A DNA stretch of 64,000 nucleotides from Mya arenaria (GCF_026914265.1 NC_069133.1:9865937-9929936); one strand, 5' to 3'; counted from the stretch's first letter, positions 12,030 through 24,501 are shown. Numbers and translations: made by a program. Notes: generated by a model not told the origin, from the sequence alone.

Positions 12030-15000
12030 CTACTGAATATACCATTTATGCAGGAAAGCGTATTTGGAGTCAAGTGGAAACTGGGTACAAGTGACTTCCC
12101 CGCCTGAAAACTCCAGGATGTGAACGAGCCTGAGTTAAAATACAAGATAAACAATTGGGTTATAACATTCATTGGGTTAATGTTGGATTTGGGTAAATTA
12201 TGTTAGAAACCTTCATTCTAAAAGTAGTTTTAAAAGTTTACTCTTACAATGAAACGCCTTATCAATATGACGTGATTAAATAATGTAAGGTATATTATAT
12301 TGGCTGGTCTGTTTCAATGTAGTATATACAAATACCTTTAACAACAATTATGTTATGTTATACAAACCTTGGATTATCTATCGTCACATTAGATTTGATG
12401 TAGGTAAGGAGTTGGTCAAGGAAGTTGAAGCAAACATTGGGCTTCCATGGATCAGGGATGTCCTGAAATACAACTCATATTATAACGTACTTTTTAAAGT
12501 TATTAAAACGCCTATCAGTCTTTAATAAGTCTTACACGTTATCGTTAAGGATGCACTGTAACTCAAAACATTATTAAACACATTTTCACAATTGTTTTAA
12601 TAGACCAAAAAGTATGAATAAATCTCGAAAACAATACATCTTATGGAGGATACCGAGTTTAATTTGAAACAAGTATGCAGATAGCCCGGTATTGCTACCT
12701 TATGAGACCATAGTAGATCGTAGTAATTCGTTTAGCATTTACCAATCATTTAATATTTTTGCGTTTTAAGCTTTTAAATACACGGTTATAATATTGTCAA
12801 TAGTAATTGATATTTTCCATATGCATTATTTAGTAAGTATTTGAGGGTGTAATACTCTAAATTTATGTTTGTTTTACAAGTGTATGTATTGATTTTGAAT
12901 AAGAGTGTCACTTTAAGGATTTCATCTATACAACTTGATGTCATAAATTGGTATGCCTGCCATTAAATGCACGAGGATCAAGGCCTTACAACCCCGCCGT
13001 CTCAAGTGGCCTACGACATAGCTAGGATAATGCAAATGAAAGACTACCAGACCCAAGTTTTATGATAAGAACATCAATTATCTATTTTAATGTGGATAGG
13101 AGACGTTTTTTACACAATGAATAAAAATAAAAAGTTTGTCGTGGAATGAACCTTACATCATATTTTAATTTCGGCTGATTTTCGACAATTTCAAATCGCA
13201 TGCTTTATTTTAGAGAATGCATCCTTGTTATGACATATTTTTATCAGTATATAAAATGATTTTATGCATTTCAAAACGTACCATTAATTTCATAAGTTGA
13301 GCACTACCTTTAAACAATTGTGATCGTGTTGTAAAACTTCATCTCACAAAATGTGTAAAGCCACATTGGATATTGGGCCTATCTTGAACACACTTTCTGT
13401 CTATATGGATAGCATTTTGAGCGTATAGTTGTTGTCAGTATAAATGACTTTCAAATATCATTTCAGCCCATACAATAACTAATATTATTGTGCAAACAAT
13501 CGGTCGAATTGCTTCGCTTTGCCTTTTGATGGCATCAGAACACGTAGCATCGAACACTTCATACCAAGGGTATGGCGTGAAAATATTTCATCGTTGCTTT
13601 TTCCTCAAATTAATAGAATCCTCGAATGTTATTTCATCATTCCCTATCCGCTTTGTTTATTAACACGTCGGAACTCGCTCGGGTAATTCAAAGGACGATC
13701 ACATCTAATATTATGGATGTTTATGATTCGATCGATAAACGTCAAACAAACTATTTATTTATTTTAGCCTTATCGCGAATACAATTTCAACAATATGCCC
13801 GTATATTTTCATGAAATGTATTCATGTTTTGTTCTGCAAAGTCAAAATGCCATTCATGGCCAGTTATGTTTAAATTATAAACAAAAGACTGTCTAGAGGT
13901 TCCTTTGTGCGGTGATATATGTGTAATTGAGCTGCATTTCATGGGCTAATACAAAATAGTTGTAACTCAGTACGCAAATAGAAGGCCGTAAAACAGTCAA
14001 GTGCTAAACCTTAAACGTACTTTACCAAATACACATTGTGTATATGTATAATAAATCACCATTCCACAAGAACAGTTATTTCATAAACAGAATTTCCGAA
14101 TATTCAACATCGTACTTACAATTCTACCAAGGATTAAGTAAAACAACATTAAAATTACATGTACCAAGGGTCATTGAGATTATAACTTTCAGTCGGTTTT
14201 CAAGGTTCGAGTATTAAAAGAACATAATGCATTTTTCAATGAGTTAAATTAGAGCTCTATTTTAAACGTTTATTAACGTTATTAAAAATGGAAGAATTTT
14301 AGGTTTCATTTTGCAACTTCTGATGAAATGTGACAGTTGATTTGCAATAACTAAAATGACTAAATTTCAACAAAGTTTAAAAAATCAGTCATTTTAACAT
14401 CAACTTTAAATGAGTCCCTTTAAACAAAACCATTAAACTATATCTTACTTAATATAGTACAAACACATTAGTTATGCTCACAAGGCTCGCACCTATTTCG
14501 TATGGCATTATCAGCAATATTTGTTGAATATATTTTTAAACGCATTAGTTATTTATTTAAATAAACAAAAGGCCTTACTCCTGCCATCGTTGGTAATTGT
14601 TGAGTTTTGTATGTTTGTAGTTTGGTAACAGTTCCAGCATCGTCACGGAGCCCACAAACAATTTCGGGAACACCCGCAAGAACACTCTGTGTCCACCACT
14701 TCAGAAGCTTGAATCTGTATATGATACAATGGGAGCTACAGAGACGGACTCATCAGAACACTCCGTGTTGACCAATTTCGGAGCTTGGACATGTAAATGA
14801 TACAATGGAAACTACAGAGACGGGCTTACAAGAACACACTGTGTTCACAACTTCAGGAGCTTGTACCTCTAAATAATACAATGGAAATTATAGAAACGGA
14901 TCCACAAGAGCACACTGTGTCTACCATTTCAAGAGCTTGTACCTGTTAATAATACAATGGAAACTGCAGAGGCGGACTCATTGGAACACCCTTCGTCAAA

Positions 15001-17284
15001 CATATCAGAAGCTTGGACCTGTATATGATACAATGGAAGTTACAGAGTCGGACTCAATGGAAGACTCTGTGTATACCACTTTAGGAGCTTGAACCTATAA
15101 ATAATGCAATGGAAACTACAGAGGCGGACTCATAGGAACAGTCTGTGTCCACCACATTAGGAGCTTGAACCTGTAAATAATGCAATGGAAACTACAGAGG
15201 CGGACTCACAGAAACACTCTGTGTTTACCACTTCAGGAGCTTGTAACTGAAATAATGGGCACTTACTATGAATGTGAAAATGACCAGTCCCCAATTGTGA
15301 ATCAAACAATCATGTTACAAATCCTAAAATAATACTTTGTAACAAAATTTTACCACAGGGTTGCATTATCCAATGGATTTACTAAAAAGCTACACCAAAT
15401 GATCACGACATCTTGCATTAACTGCTTTGAAAACTGATCAAATATTGACATCCGCATATCGCTTAAGGAGGTGCTAGCGGCATTGATGATGTCTTCAATG
15501 AATCTTTTCAATAAACCATGATTAATATTGTCGGAAAAATAGGGTAGTTTGATGTTAGACTTGTATTTAAATACATGTGCAGAAAGACATACAAAGCATC
15601 AGACAAATTTAAGATAATACATAAGATTCTAACAGCTAAAACAACCATTTCTGCCACACCTTTTAAAACTGCCTCTCTGCAATGAGGAATGTGAGGTGGT
15701 TTTGAACTCAACATAATGTTCCCCCATAGACCCATCTGGATTTACAGGTACAGCATCGACCTCGCCACAGTATACTGGAACGATATAATGGATTCATCGA
15801 CAAATACCCGTTATTTATTACAAAATAAAAAAGCGTATATTTGACTACACAACAACCCATGATAATGTAAATATTAGACCTTTACCCTTAATATGCTGTT
15901 TATGATGCTACGTGACTTTTAAGTTGCACACTTTTTATATTCCAATGCACAGTAATCGTTACTGAACTCAACCAAATACGATTTATAATTCTAGAAATTG
16001 CATGTTTGACGTACAAAAATATGTTTACGGAATAAAATTATCGTTCGGTCAAAATATATAAAATTACTTAGTGTGTGGGCGCCGACCTGGGATTTCACAA
16101 CAGTATAGAAGGCTTCACAGTTGTTATATTGCAGGTCTGGATTTGGAACGGAATCTTTGGAACCTGCATTACGTTTAAATTAAATATGTTAATACATATG
16201 TATTGTACGTAAACATCAGGGGCCGTTTTGTTAAAGGATTTTCTTCGTTAGTTCAATAACATTAAATTGTAAAAGTTTCACAAATGGCAACACTCGGATT
16301 TTTTGCTTCCTACATTCTGTGCTCATTTTGAATACTGTTTAAAATCAATTCACACACAAATGTTGTGTTATATAATATTTGTGTGGAACAGGTTTTCAGA
16401 GAACCAGCCATCTATATGCAGAAACAATATTCCTCCAATAGCTTATAATGTTATATTACTTGATGTGATATGATAAATGTGAACGTTGAACTTTGTCTAA
16501 GACTTCTACACAATTGGTCGAACTATGTCCTACTTGCGGTGAGATACTGCTCGAACTTGAAGCCCCACGCACACATCTCTTCGTCCTTCCCTCCCATCAT
16601 TTGTTGTTTAAGTGCCAGTTTCTGGTCGGTGTGGTAGTCACATAGGTAGTATGTGCTGTTATGAAGAGTCACTGCGAACTTCCAGTCTTCTTTTCTCGTA
16701 TACAGCGTAGACAGTAACCTTTTTAACAAACTCCTGTCACATATGAAGTCGATCTGGGTAATTCTGTAATTTATTAATTCAAATCGAATACAATATAACA
16801 AATATCAATCAATGCGAAAATACATCTACTCAACGACTTCAATCTTACCGCTAAACATCTAGATATAAATATTCTCATTATCTCAAGTGAGCGCGCCTAC
16901 GCTCTGCGAGAAGTTATTAGTATATTTCCATGCATTGTTCTTCAAAAATCAAATTGATCATGTTCCACTCATCTATATCTTTATGAGTTTCTGTTTCTTG
17001 AAAACCTTATCCACTCACCCCTGCTCATGTTTGCGTATCCATTTTAGAAGGTGGTCGAGCTGTTCGTTCTTATATTCATCTCTTTTCACCATTCCCTCGT
17101 ATCCCTTTGTCAGATCATATCTAACATTATTATAATTTGACGGTTTAATAAAATATTTCCTCTGGCGGTTATCATCTTGAAATTCTCTGTTAATATCTAA
17201 TGAGAAGCACCCAATCTCTCCATGGTGTTTAAAACCTGAGTTTGGGCCATCAAATCGTCTAATATCGGTGTTAAACCCAGCCAT
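12030..17284 (-). CDS. DXO: DXO/RAI1-family decapping exoribonuclease, copy A
   Basis: The DXO family removes incomplete or non-canonical 5' caps (including NAD caps) from RNA and degrades it 5'-3'. Seven coding exons on the minus strand are 17019-17284, 16534-16763, 16068-16163, 15660-15774, 14579-14714, 12368-12462 and 12030-12129. All have AG/GT borders and compatible phases and give 345 residues (human DXO is about 396). Visible family motifs are IGCFSLD near residue 25; DLTKGYEG near 57; WGFKFEQ with Glu160; CGEVDAV (ExD, E202/D204); VEFKT (ExK, E220/K222); WWTQSVLAGVP with Gln245; and a C-terminal YAFLHKWYIQ matching the end of vertebrate DXO. All the metal-binding acidic positions I can place are present, so it looks functional. 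The start is the first Met in a clean frame; a 5' UTR exon upstream is possible. The intron before exon 5 holds an array made from that exon's own start. Confidence 0.9.
12470..14570. other. Intron of DXO-A, no internal feature seen
   Basis: AT-rich intron between the fifth and sixth coding exons. Several reading frames of about 60 codons (for example 13626-13814) are short, AT-driven and have no recognisable similarity. The matching intron of copy B carries a hAT-type insertion that is absent here. Confidence 0.6.
14690..15255 (-). repeat. ~65-70-bp array derived from DXO exon 5 and its acceptor site
   Basis: About eight diverged units just upstream (in gene orientation) of exon 5 of DXO-A. 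Read on the minus strand, a typical unit is a TTATTTACAG acceptor followed by GTTCAAGCTCCTGAAGTGG and TGGACACAGAGTGTTCTTG. These are the first ~40 coding bases of exon 5 (FKLLKWWTQSV). Most units keep an AG at the acceptor position and the single G that preserves the real reading phase. The donor-like part varies (GTGAGT in one unit, GTAAGC in another, non-GT in several). Confidence 0.85.
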
Positions 17285-17309
17285 TTTCTAACTGAATGAT
17301 TAGTTAATG

Positions 17310-17850
17310 TACGATATATTAAGTCTCTTGAGTTTACTGAAAATAGCTATATATATAAAGATTGATTGACATTTTTTATTGCCCAATGATTTTTACGCTT
17401 GTATTCATTCCGATAACGTAGATCGTATTACGTGTATGGACAGGAACAATACTCGTAAGGTACACGCATATTGATACAGCGAACAAAAAAATAAAAACTG
17501 TTAAATACTTAATGTTAATCTTGATATCGCTCGTATACATATCATACTAGTGTCATGTTCCCTTTACCTTCAGTATATTCTTCGCGGACTTAGTACAGAG
17601 CGGTTGTAACTCAATTAAGTAATATAATCCCTTACAACATTCATTTGTCAAGTCTTCGGTCTCAATTTTCGTTACAGAAAAAAAAACACAGTTTCATAAG
17701 ATTTAAAATTCTCAAGGACGATACCATCTGCGAAAGAAAACTTTGTTTTTAGCAGTGCTCAGGTGTAAATAATTTATTAGCTCATTTTAAGGAAGCCTGC
17801 TGTCCCCGTGTCATTTTGGTTTCATTCGCAAGCTGATTTCTAATCTGTAA
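17310..17850. other. Upstream region of DXO-A
   Basis: AT-rich sequence 5' of the DXO-A start codon. It probably contains the promoter, but no element can be assigned. Weak similarity to 32800-33300 is the far edge of the segmental duplication. Confidence 0.4.
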
Positions 17851-17851
17851 A

Positions 17852-18109
17852 ATGAATATCAAAAACTACATCCTAAAGAATGTAACAGTCAAACCCAGTT
17901 CGCTCGAACTCTCAGGGACCTGCGAAAATCCCTCGAGCCTCGGAAACTACCAGCCAAGCGGACACCTTTATCTTCAGTATAAAGAAATCAGTCCTTTACA
18001 TCTAGTTCGAGCCAACGAGGAATTCGAGCTAGGCGTATTCGAGCAAACGGGTTTCGACTGTATTAAAATTCTTATGTATGCTCTTTATTTCAACGACAAG
18101 AGAAATTGA
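17852..18109 (+). CDS. Unrecognised 85-codon reading frame
   Basis: A single open frame divergent from DXO-A, with its ATG preceded by GTAAA. The composition (balanced use of CTC, GGC, GAG, CCC codons, unlike the AT-rich surroundings) is suggestive of coding. The product is soluble, contains two Cys and has no signal peptide or motif that I recognise. It could be a first exon (possible donors downstream were not resolved), a relic exon or chance. No duplicate is visible in copy B. Confidence 0.2.
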   Translation: MNIKNYILKNVTVKPSSLELSGTCENPSSLGNYQPSGHLYLQYKEISPLHLVRANEEFELGVFEQTGFDCIKILMYALYFNDKRN

Positions 18110-18371
18110 CAATTTCTTCTGTTATGTTTATAGTTGCAATGATTGTTAATAAGACCCTTTCAGTAAAAAATATGCACGACTTTTTGAGCCTACTTTTTGC
18201 GCAACCAAAGGAGAAAATGAAGGAAAGTGAAAATGTTTATGAATGTTAGAATTATAATAATATTAAGAAATAATTTTCAGTGTATAATAATATTTGAAAA
18301 TCGGTATTGTTTCCGGCGTCATAAATAAGATCAGCGTAACGTCCTAAATATTTCTAACAACCGCAATGACA

Positions 18372-20240
18372 GATGAGCATGTTCTTGAGATATAGGTGTC
18401 CGCCTTACACAAAAAGGTCGTTGGTTCGAGCCCAAACAAGATTGAAATAGTCTAGTGGTAGGGGTATCCGCCTTTCACAAAAAGGTCGTAGGTTAGAGTC
18501 CGAACAAGATGAAAGTAGTCTAGTGGTTAAGGTGTCCGCCTTTCACAAAATAGTCGTAGGTTTGAGCCCGACCAAGATGAAAGTAGTTTAGTAGAATAGC
18601 AGTCCGCATTTCACAAATAGATTGTAAGCTCGAGCTTGAACAGGATAAAAGTAGTCTAGTGGTATAGGTGTCCAACTTTCACAAAAAGGTCGTAGATCCG
18701 ACCCCGAACAGGATAAAAGTAGTCTAGTGGTAGAGGTGTCCGCCTTTCACAAAATAGTCGTAGATTCGACCCAGTAAAGGGTGAAAGTAGTCTAGTGGTA
18801 GAGGTGTCCGCCTTTCACAAAAAGGTCGTAGATTCGACCCCCAACTTGGTAAAGAAGTCTTGTGGTATACTTGTCTTCCTTTCACAAAAAGATCGTATGT
18901 TCGACCCCGAACAAGATGAAAGAAGTCTAGTGCTATAAGTCTCCGCTTTTACAAGAAATGTTGTAGGTTCGAACCCGAACATGATGAAAAGAGTCTAGTG
19001 GTATAGGTGTCCGTCTTTAACAAGAAATGTTGTTGGTTCGAACCCGAACAGGATGCAAATAGTCTAGTGTTGGAGGTATCCGCCTTTTACAAGAAATGTT
19101 GTAGGTTCGAACCCGAACAGGATGCAAATAGAACAGTGGTAGAGGTGTCCGCCTTTTACAAGAAATGTTGCAGATTCGAACCCGAACAGGATGAAAGAAG
19201 TCAAGTGGTATAGGCGTCCGCCTTTAACAAGAAATGCTGTAGGTTCGAGCCAGAGCAGGATGAAAGTAGTCTAGTGGTAGAGGTCTCCGCCTTTTACAAG
19301 AACTTTTGCAGATTCGAACCCGAACAGGATGAAAGAAGTCTAGTGGTATAGGCATCCGCCTTTTACAGAAATGTTGTAGGCTCGAGCCCCAACTGGGTGA
19401 AAGTAGTCTAGTGGTATAGGTATCCGCCTTTTACAAGAAATGTTGTTGGTTCGAACGCGAACAGGATAAAAGAAGTCTAGTGGTATAGGCGTCAGTTTTT
19501 TCACAAAAACATCGTAGGTTCCGAACCCGAACAGGGTGAAAGTAGTCTAGTGGTATAGGTTCCGTCTTTCACAAAAAGGTCGTGGGTTCGGGTCCGAACT
19601 GAATGAAAGAAGTCTAGTGGTATATGTTCCTGTCTTTCGCAAAATGGTCGTAGGTTCGAGCCCGAACAGGATGAAATAGTCTAGTGGTATAGGTGCCCGT
19701 CTTTCACAAAAAGGTCGTAGGTTCGATCCCGAACATGATAAAAGTAGTCTAGTGGTATAGGTGTCTGCCTTTCACAAAAAGGTCGAAGGTTCGAGCCCGA
19801 AAAGGATGAAAGTTGTCTAGTGGTATATGTGCCCGTCTTTCACAAATAGGTTTTAGGTTCGAGCCCAAACAGGATGAAATAGTCTAGTGGTATAGGTGTC
19901 CACCTTTCACAAAAAGGTCGTAAGTTCGAGCCCGAGCAATTACAATGTAATATTGTTGTATAGGCGTCCGCCTTTAACAAAAATGTCGTAGGTTCGAGCC
20001 CGAACAAGATTTAAGTTATCTTGTTGTATAGGTGTCCGCCTTTCACAAAACGGTCGTAGATAAGAGCCCGAACAAGATCAAAGTAATCATGTTGTATAGG
20101 CGTCTGCCTTTTACAAAAAAGTTGGAGGTTCGAGCCAGAACAAGATGAAAGAAGTCTAGTAGTAAAGTAGGGCACCTTTTACATAAAGGGCATAGGCTCG
20201 AACCCGAACAAGATGAAGGTAGTTTTGTGGTAGACGTGTC
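18372..20240 (+). repeat. Tandem array of ~28 tRNA-like (SINE-head-like) units
   Basis: Units of about 67-68 bp. Each has an A-box-like TAGTGGTATAGGTG, then TCCGCCTTTCACAAAAAGG (a 5-bp CCTTT/AAAGG stem around a CAC-containing loop, as in a tRNA-Val anticodon arm), then GTCGTAGGTTCGAGCCCGAA, which includes a B-box (GGTTCGAGCCC). Units are joined by a short CAGGATGAAAGTAGTC linker. Many B-boxes fit the GGTTCRANNCC consensus exactly while anticodon arms vary more. The acceptor stem is missing or not complementary, so these are not ordinary tRNA genes. A short Lys/Cys-rich frame at 19007-19213 and another at 20043-20261 are artefacts of the array. Confidence 0.85.
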
Positions 20241-20489
20241 CTGTTCGACTTTTCCACACAATTCGTCTACTCACTTTGAAGGAATTTGACGCCTTGACAA
20301 GACAAGTTGAAAACGACATTCAAAGAACTGATTTTGCTCTCACCCTTTTTCTCCGTAACCAAATCTTCTTCGGCAACATACGCTGATTGACCCCACTATT
20401 ACCTGATTTTCTATTTACGAAATATATAGTGTTCCGACCTTCGGATGATGTATAGCTGAAGCAGAAATTCTTCCTATTTCGAATTGCAC
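20241..20489. other. Unassigned spacer
   Basis: Short stretch between the tRNA-like array and duplication copy B. No feature seen. Confidence 0.4.
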
Positions 20490-20980
20490 GATCTATGTAC
20501 TTTACAACACCGACATTTAACGTCGTGATGTATGCCTTGAGCAGCCTAGCTGCTTGTCATAATCGTGTACTTTACAACACCGACCATCGACTTATTCATG
20601 TATGCATTGGTCAGCAAAGCTTATTGCAAGAATATGTACTTTACTTCACCCGCCATCAACTTATTGAAGCATGCCTTGTGCAGTCAAGCTGATTCCCATA
20701 ATCATACACTTTAGAATACCGACCTTTAACGTTTTGATGTACTCATAAAGCAATGCAACTGATTGCCATACATATATGTAGCTCACATCTCCCACCTTTT
20801 ACTTCTTGATGTTGGCATTTGGAAGCAATGTTTGTTGCCAGACACATGTTCTTTACAACACCGATCTTTTACTTCTTCGTGTAAGCATCCGACCTCTTAT
20901 TTCTTGATGTATTCATTTAGCACCAATGCTTATATCCAGAATTATTATGTACTTTACTACACCGACCTTAGACTGAATTA
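20490..20980. repeat. ~66-bp degenerate minisatellite, second copy
   Basis: Same family as 8780-9320: TACTTTACAACACCGACC units with intervening TTGATGTATGCCTTG and GCCAAGCTGATTGCCA-like parts. About seven diverged units. Confidence 0.75.
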
Positions 20981-20989
20981 AATGTATGT

Positions 20990-21985
20990 ACTTGATAAAT
21001 TATGACACATCACCTGTTTGTGGGGCGTAAGACACAATTATTGGCAAAAAACAGGATGATGTCATGTCAGTTAGATATTTGCAGCGGCAGATGCAAGTTT
21101 GTAGAAAATAGTAAATTGTTTACTAGCATTTCAAATGCCTCAATATAATAAAAATACTCTTTTTATAAAAAAAAATATCAAATCGAAAAAGCGTTTGATA
21201 CATTTGAAAGGGATGTTTTCTGATATGTTTTAGGTATGAATCCCAAAAAATCTGAATGATTGATATTTATAAAATTGTTTGTGTTTTGCCTATCTATCGC
21301 ATGCAAGTTGCAGTATAATAATGACGGATCTTACCATACCAATTAAACAGTCGTATGTAATTATAATTGTTTATTGATATATTTATAATCATCACAAAAA
21401 AGTCATGTGAAAATAATAAAAAAAATCGCCAAACTCATAAATAATTTTAAGGTAATGTTCAAAAATGTTGTTGATGTTCATAAAAGCAGTATCAAAAATA
21501 TTTTGGAGGAAAAACACGAAAAAATTAGGTAATTTTTCAATATTTCTTGTTTATAGACGGTAAACACCAAATGAAATAGGACGTTACATGTAGCAAATAA
21601 ACATGTTGAGCAATTTGGTTATTGCAAAAAATACTTACTTATAAGACATCCACAATTATTATGTAAGTTGTAATGTCATATATAAAGCACTTTTTATTTT
21701 CCCGTCAAAAAAGTGTTCAGACGGAAAATTATGACGTTTTTTCCTTCGAAACCTTTCGTATTGCGCTATGTTTTGATAATACAATCATGGGAAAAATATT
21801 GCTCGATTGTTGCTCAAACGTTGGTATCAGTTTTAAGGTATTGCATATAAATGGGATTTTGAATATGGGGGGATAATTCTGGATTTGGCTGACTTTTCTC
21901 CATTGACCATGTCCATACTGCGTATGGAATGATAATGTGTTATCATGGTTTAAACAATTTCGGAAAAATAAAAAATAATAAAATA
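20990..21985. other. Unassigned AT-rich sequence
   Basis: Partly collinear with 9840-10200 in copy A. The reading frames at 21673-21876 (+) and 21729-22064 (-) show no recognisable similarity and sit in low-complexity AT-rich DNA. Confidence 0.4.
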
Positions 21986-22087
21986 GTTGTATATGAATAA
22001 GTTCCAAACAAGTACTTGTGAATCTCTTAGCCGAAGTACGGGGCGGCCTAACACCATCTATCAATTATATTCCTTGTTCGTTGACAG

Positions 22088-22240
22088 ACCTCTGACAAAG
22101 CTGAGTAATGAACTTAAGAGACGGCTAACCGACTCCTCTCTCAAATTGTACACCAACTCGTTCATAAACAGTCCATCTCTCCTATGGTCCACGTCCACGC
22201 CTGATTTGGTGTTTGAGTGGCCTCTTGCATTGCGAATGAA
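22088..22240 (+). pseudogene. Inverted, diverged copy of the secreted protein's last exon
   Basis: On the plus strand a TTCGTTGACAG acceptor is followed by PLTKLSNELKRRLTDSS and NSFIN, clearly matching PLTKLYDQLKKRLSES and NSFMN of the intact exon at 52570-52709. Similarity continues past the functional stop (GCCTGATTTGGTGTTTGAGTGG versus GCCTGATTGGTGATTGAGTGG), so the copy arose from genomic DNA. Small length changes alter the C-terminal frame. No upstream exon is visible. It lies in reverse orientation within duplication copy B and has no equivalent in copy A. Confidence 0.6.
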
Positions 22241-22319
22241 GTCTAAACTATTATTTCAGTTGATATTCAGTCTATTCAGACGTTGTTTGTTTGCAATGAA
22301 ACCTAATTTATGATATTCA

Positions 22320-23850
22320 ACCAATATAAGAATAATACTATTAGTAATTTATCTTTGTCGGCACATTACTTAACATTCATTAGACACAGCGGTATAATAC
22401 ATATTTAATGATATTGTGTTTCAAAACTTACATACAAACTAAAAGATAAACAATCACACAAACATGTTATGATATTAACAACTTTTTTATATATTTATTT
22501 GAATGGAAAATATAACCAATCACAACAAAGCATGAGTTATTATATGCACAAAACTATAAAAAACAACACGATATTAAAATATAGAAACCTAAAAAAATTC
22601 AAACACACATAACACAATTGGGTGTGTTTTACATTACAAAAATGAGTGTCGTAATTTAGACGCGATATGTATAATTTATCACGGTAAGAGCGTTTACCAT
22701 AAATTTGTAATCGGATACTATTATATGAAATTTTGTGTCCCTAATAGAAGTTTTCATTAAGGCTGTTTTATATTATTACAAACACGCTGGTAAAAATAAA
22801 GGGAAGCATATACATAGTTTGACAAACAAATCAACTTCAGTCAACACTTCTATAAAGTATTTAAGCATAATCGAAAATCATTTGATGCAAGGGGTGATAA
22901 TTCTTCAATATTAGAGTAACATCCCCGTGATTTTCACTGAAGCAGACAATATCCAACACTAGGTATCCAAATGAGAGCAACTAAAAAAAGATTATTTGGT
23001 GATATAAAAATGAATGATGGAATACATGCAAGCAAATACATTTTCTTTACCACTGCCATTTAGTATTCCTGCAGCAAATAGTGGGCGGTAAAAACACCTG
23101 AACAGATCTTGACATTTGATGAATAGACAAGGTTCAAAGTTTAGTAACCTTTCAAAGCAGAAGGTACATACGATATATAAGTTGAAACGGATAAAGGAGC
23201 TCAATATACGTTGCCTATCGTGAAACTGGAACTTATACAGAGGACATAAGACTAGTTAACGTATTAAGAGCAGATACTATGACTGGAACAATGTCATATT
23301 CTCTGGTGGAAACCCATTATGTCTGTATCCAAATATCCACCTTTAAGGCTATTTGGACCAAGGAAAAGGCTCTTGCTCTTTACCAGCGTCTTAAACCCAG
23401 TAATGATATCCATGTGTTGTTAGGGATAAGGTACGGGGAGCTTTAGCACTGTTCTGACTTGATAAGCGGTTTACTGATAGTATACATGAACGTCTGATAC
23501 CAACAACCAATGTGTTTTTCTGTGGTGACAGGGTTTCGCAGCAGGAATTTAAACCTGCCATGTATACACAACCTTGGTTTACTGACAAAAGGGTGAAAGT
23601 TATGTTGTGGCAAATTAGTCAATAGAGAAATTTGGGAATTAATAACAAATAACAATAACAAGACAAAACCATTACGAGCATTGACGCAATGAAGCAGGCA
23701 GCAATGAATGACTGGGACACATTGGACCATGATTTATAGAGGAGGATAGAGAGGGATAGTACCAAACATTAAGAAATTAATGTCGCTGAGTATTTGAGCT
23801 GCATTAAAAAATATTGATTTTTGCAGTGTTTTATTTTCAAACATAAATGT
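22320..23850. other. 3' flank of DXO-B, no gene seen
   Basis: AT-rich, partly collinear with about 10200-11480 (for example ACAGAGGACATAAGACTAG at 23234 versus ACAGAGGAGACTGGACTGG at 11212). Reading frames at 22992-23204 and 23391-23730 lack recognisable content. Confidence 0.4.
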
Positions 23851-23860
23851 AACATGTTAA

Positions 23861-24210
23861 AGCTGCACTCTCACAGATTTACAATTTTTACAACTTTTTA
23901 TTGTTTGGAAATAGCATTTTTTTTGCGTAAAAATCTGTAAACCAATGATATAATATTGCTGACAAAAGATCGCAGATTTCCGTTAGAAATGTAATGTTTT
24001 ATGGCTTAAATCGTTATTCACGTTTTAAGAATTAGGCATAAAACATCATTTTTTGAACTTGTATACTATCAGTTAATCTGCGTTCTATGTTTTTGTCAGC
24101 AGCAGTCTTATATAACTGCCTTCCATGGATTGTCGCAAAAAAAAATGGCTCATTCCAAAACAAAAAATAAAAAATAGTTGTCAAAACGTTCAACCTGTGA
24201 GAATGCAGCT
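23861..24210. mobile_element. piggyBac-like MITE with TTAA target duplication
   Basis: A 350-bp element with terminal inverted repeats AGCTGCACTCTCACAG (left) and CTGTGAGAATGCAGCT (right, one mismatch), flanked on both sides by TTAA (23857-23860, 24211-24214). It has no transposase coding capacity. The internal sequence is AT-rich with imperfect inverted symmetry (AATCTGTAAACCAATGATAT versus later GCAGATTTCC). It sits downstream of DXO-B. The matching place in copy A (near 11500) has no such insertion. Confidence 0.85.
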
Positions 24211-24501
24211 TTAATGTGATTTGTTCAAACTAGAGACGTTCAACAAACGAACACTGTACAAAGGTCCCTGCAACATTGTAACGGTGTACAAAGATATGTG
24301 CTGCATCGGAACGGTGGAACCGTTTTGGTTAAATAGTGCTTAAATTGTCTAAGCACATTTTTTATTATGTCTATAACACAGTGGTGTTAGTAGTCTGAAC
24401 CGTTCAGCTGCCCTAATAATGTCAATGACGTTGCATCGAACCGGTTTGATCTGGATTAGAGTCAAGCATCTACATACTCCAGGCTAATTGTGAGTATACC
24501 A

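Larger units (their letters stand above)
8750..17300. repeat. Segmental duplication, copy A (contains DXO-A)
   Basis: This block is collinear with about 20490-32900. Shared landmarks in order are: an array built on ACAACACCGACC; GTCATGTCAGTTAGATATTTGC (9858 and 21060); a 3' flank; the six downstream coding exons of a DXO gene; an exon-derived intron array; and the first exon (17019-17284 versus 32510-32775). Divergence in non-coding parts is substantial and copy B is about 4 kb longer, mainly through a larger array and inserted transposons. Confidence 0.85.

Noticed and set aside
18372-20240. Cluster of functional tRNA genes
   Set aside because: A- and B-boxes are present but acceptor stems do not pair and anticodon arms are shortened; better described as tRNA-like satellite.
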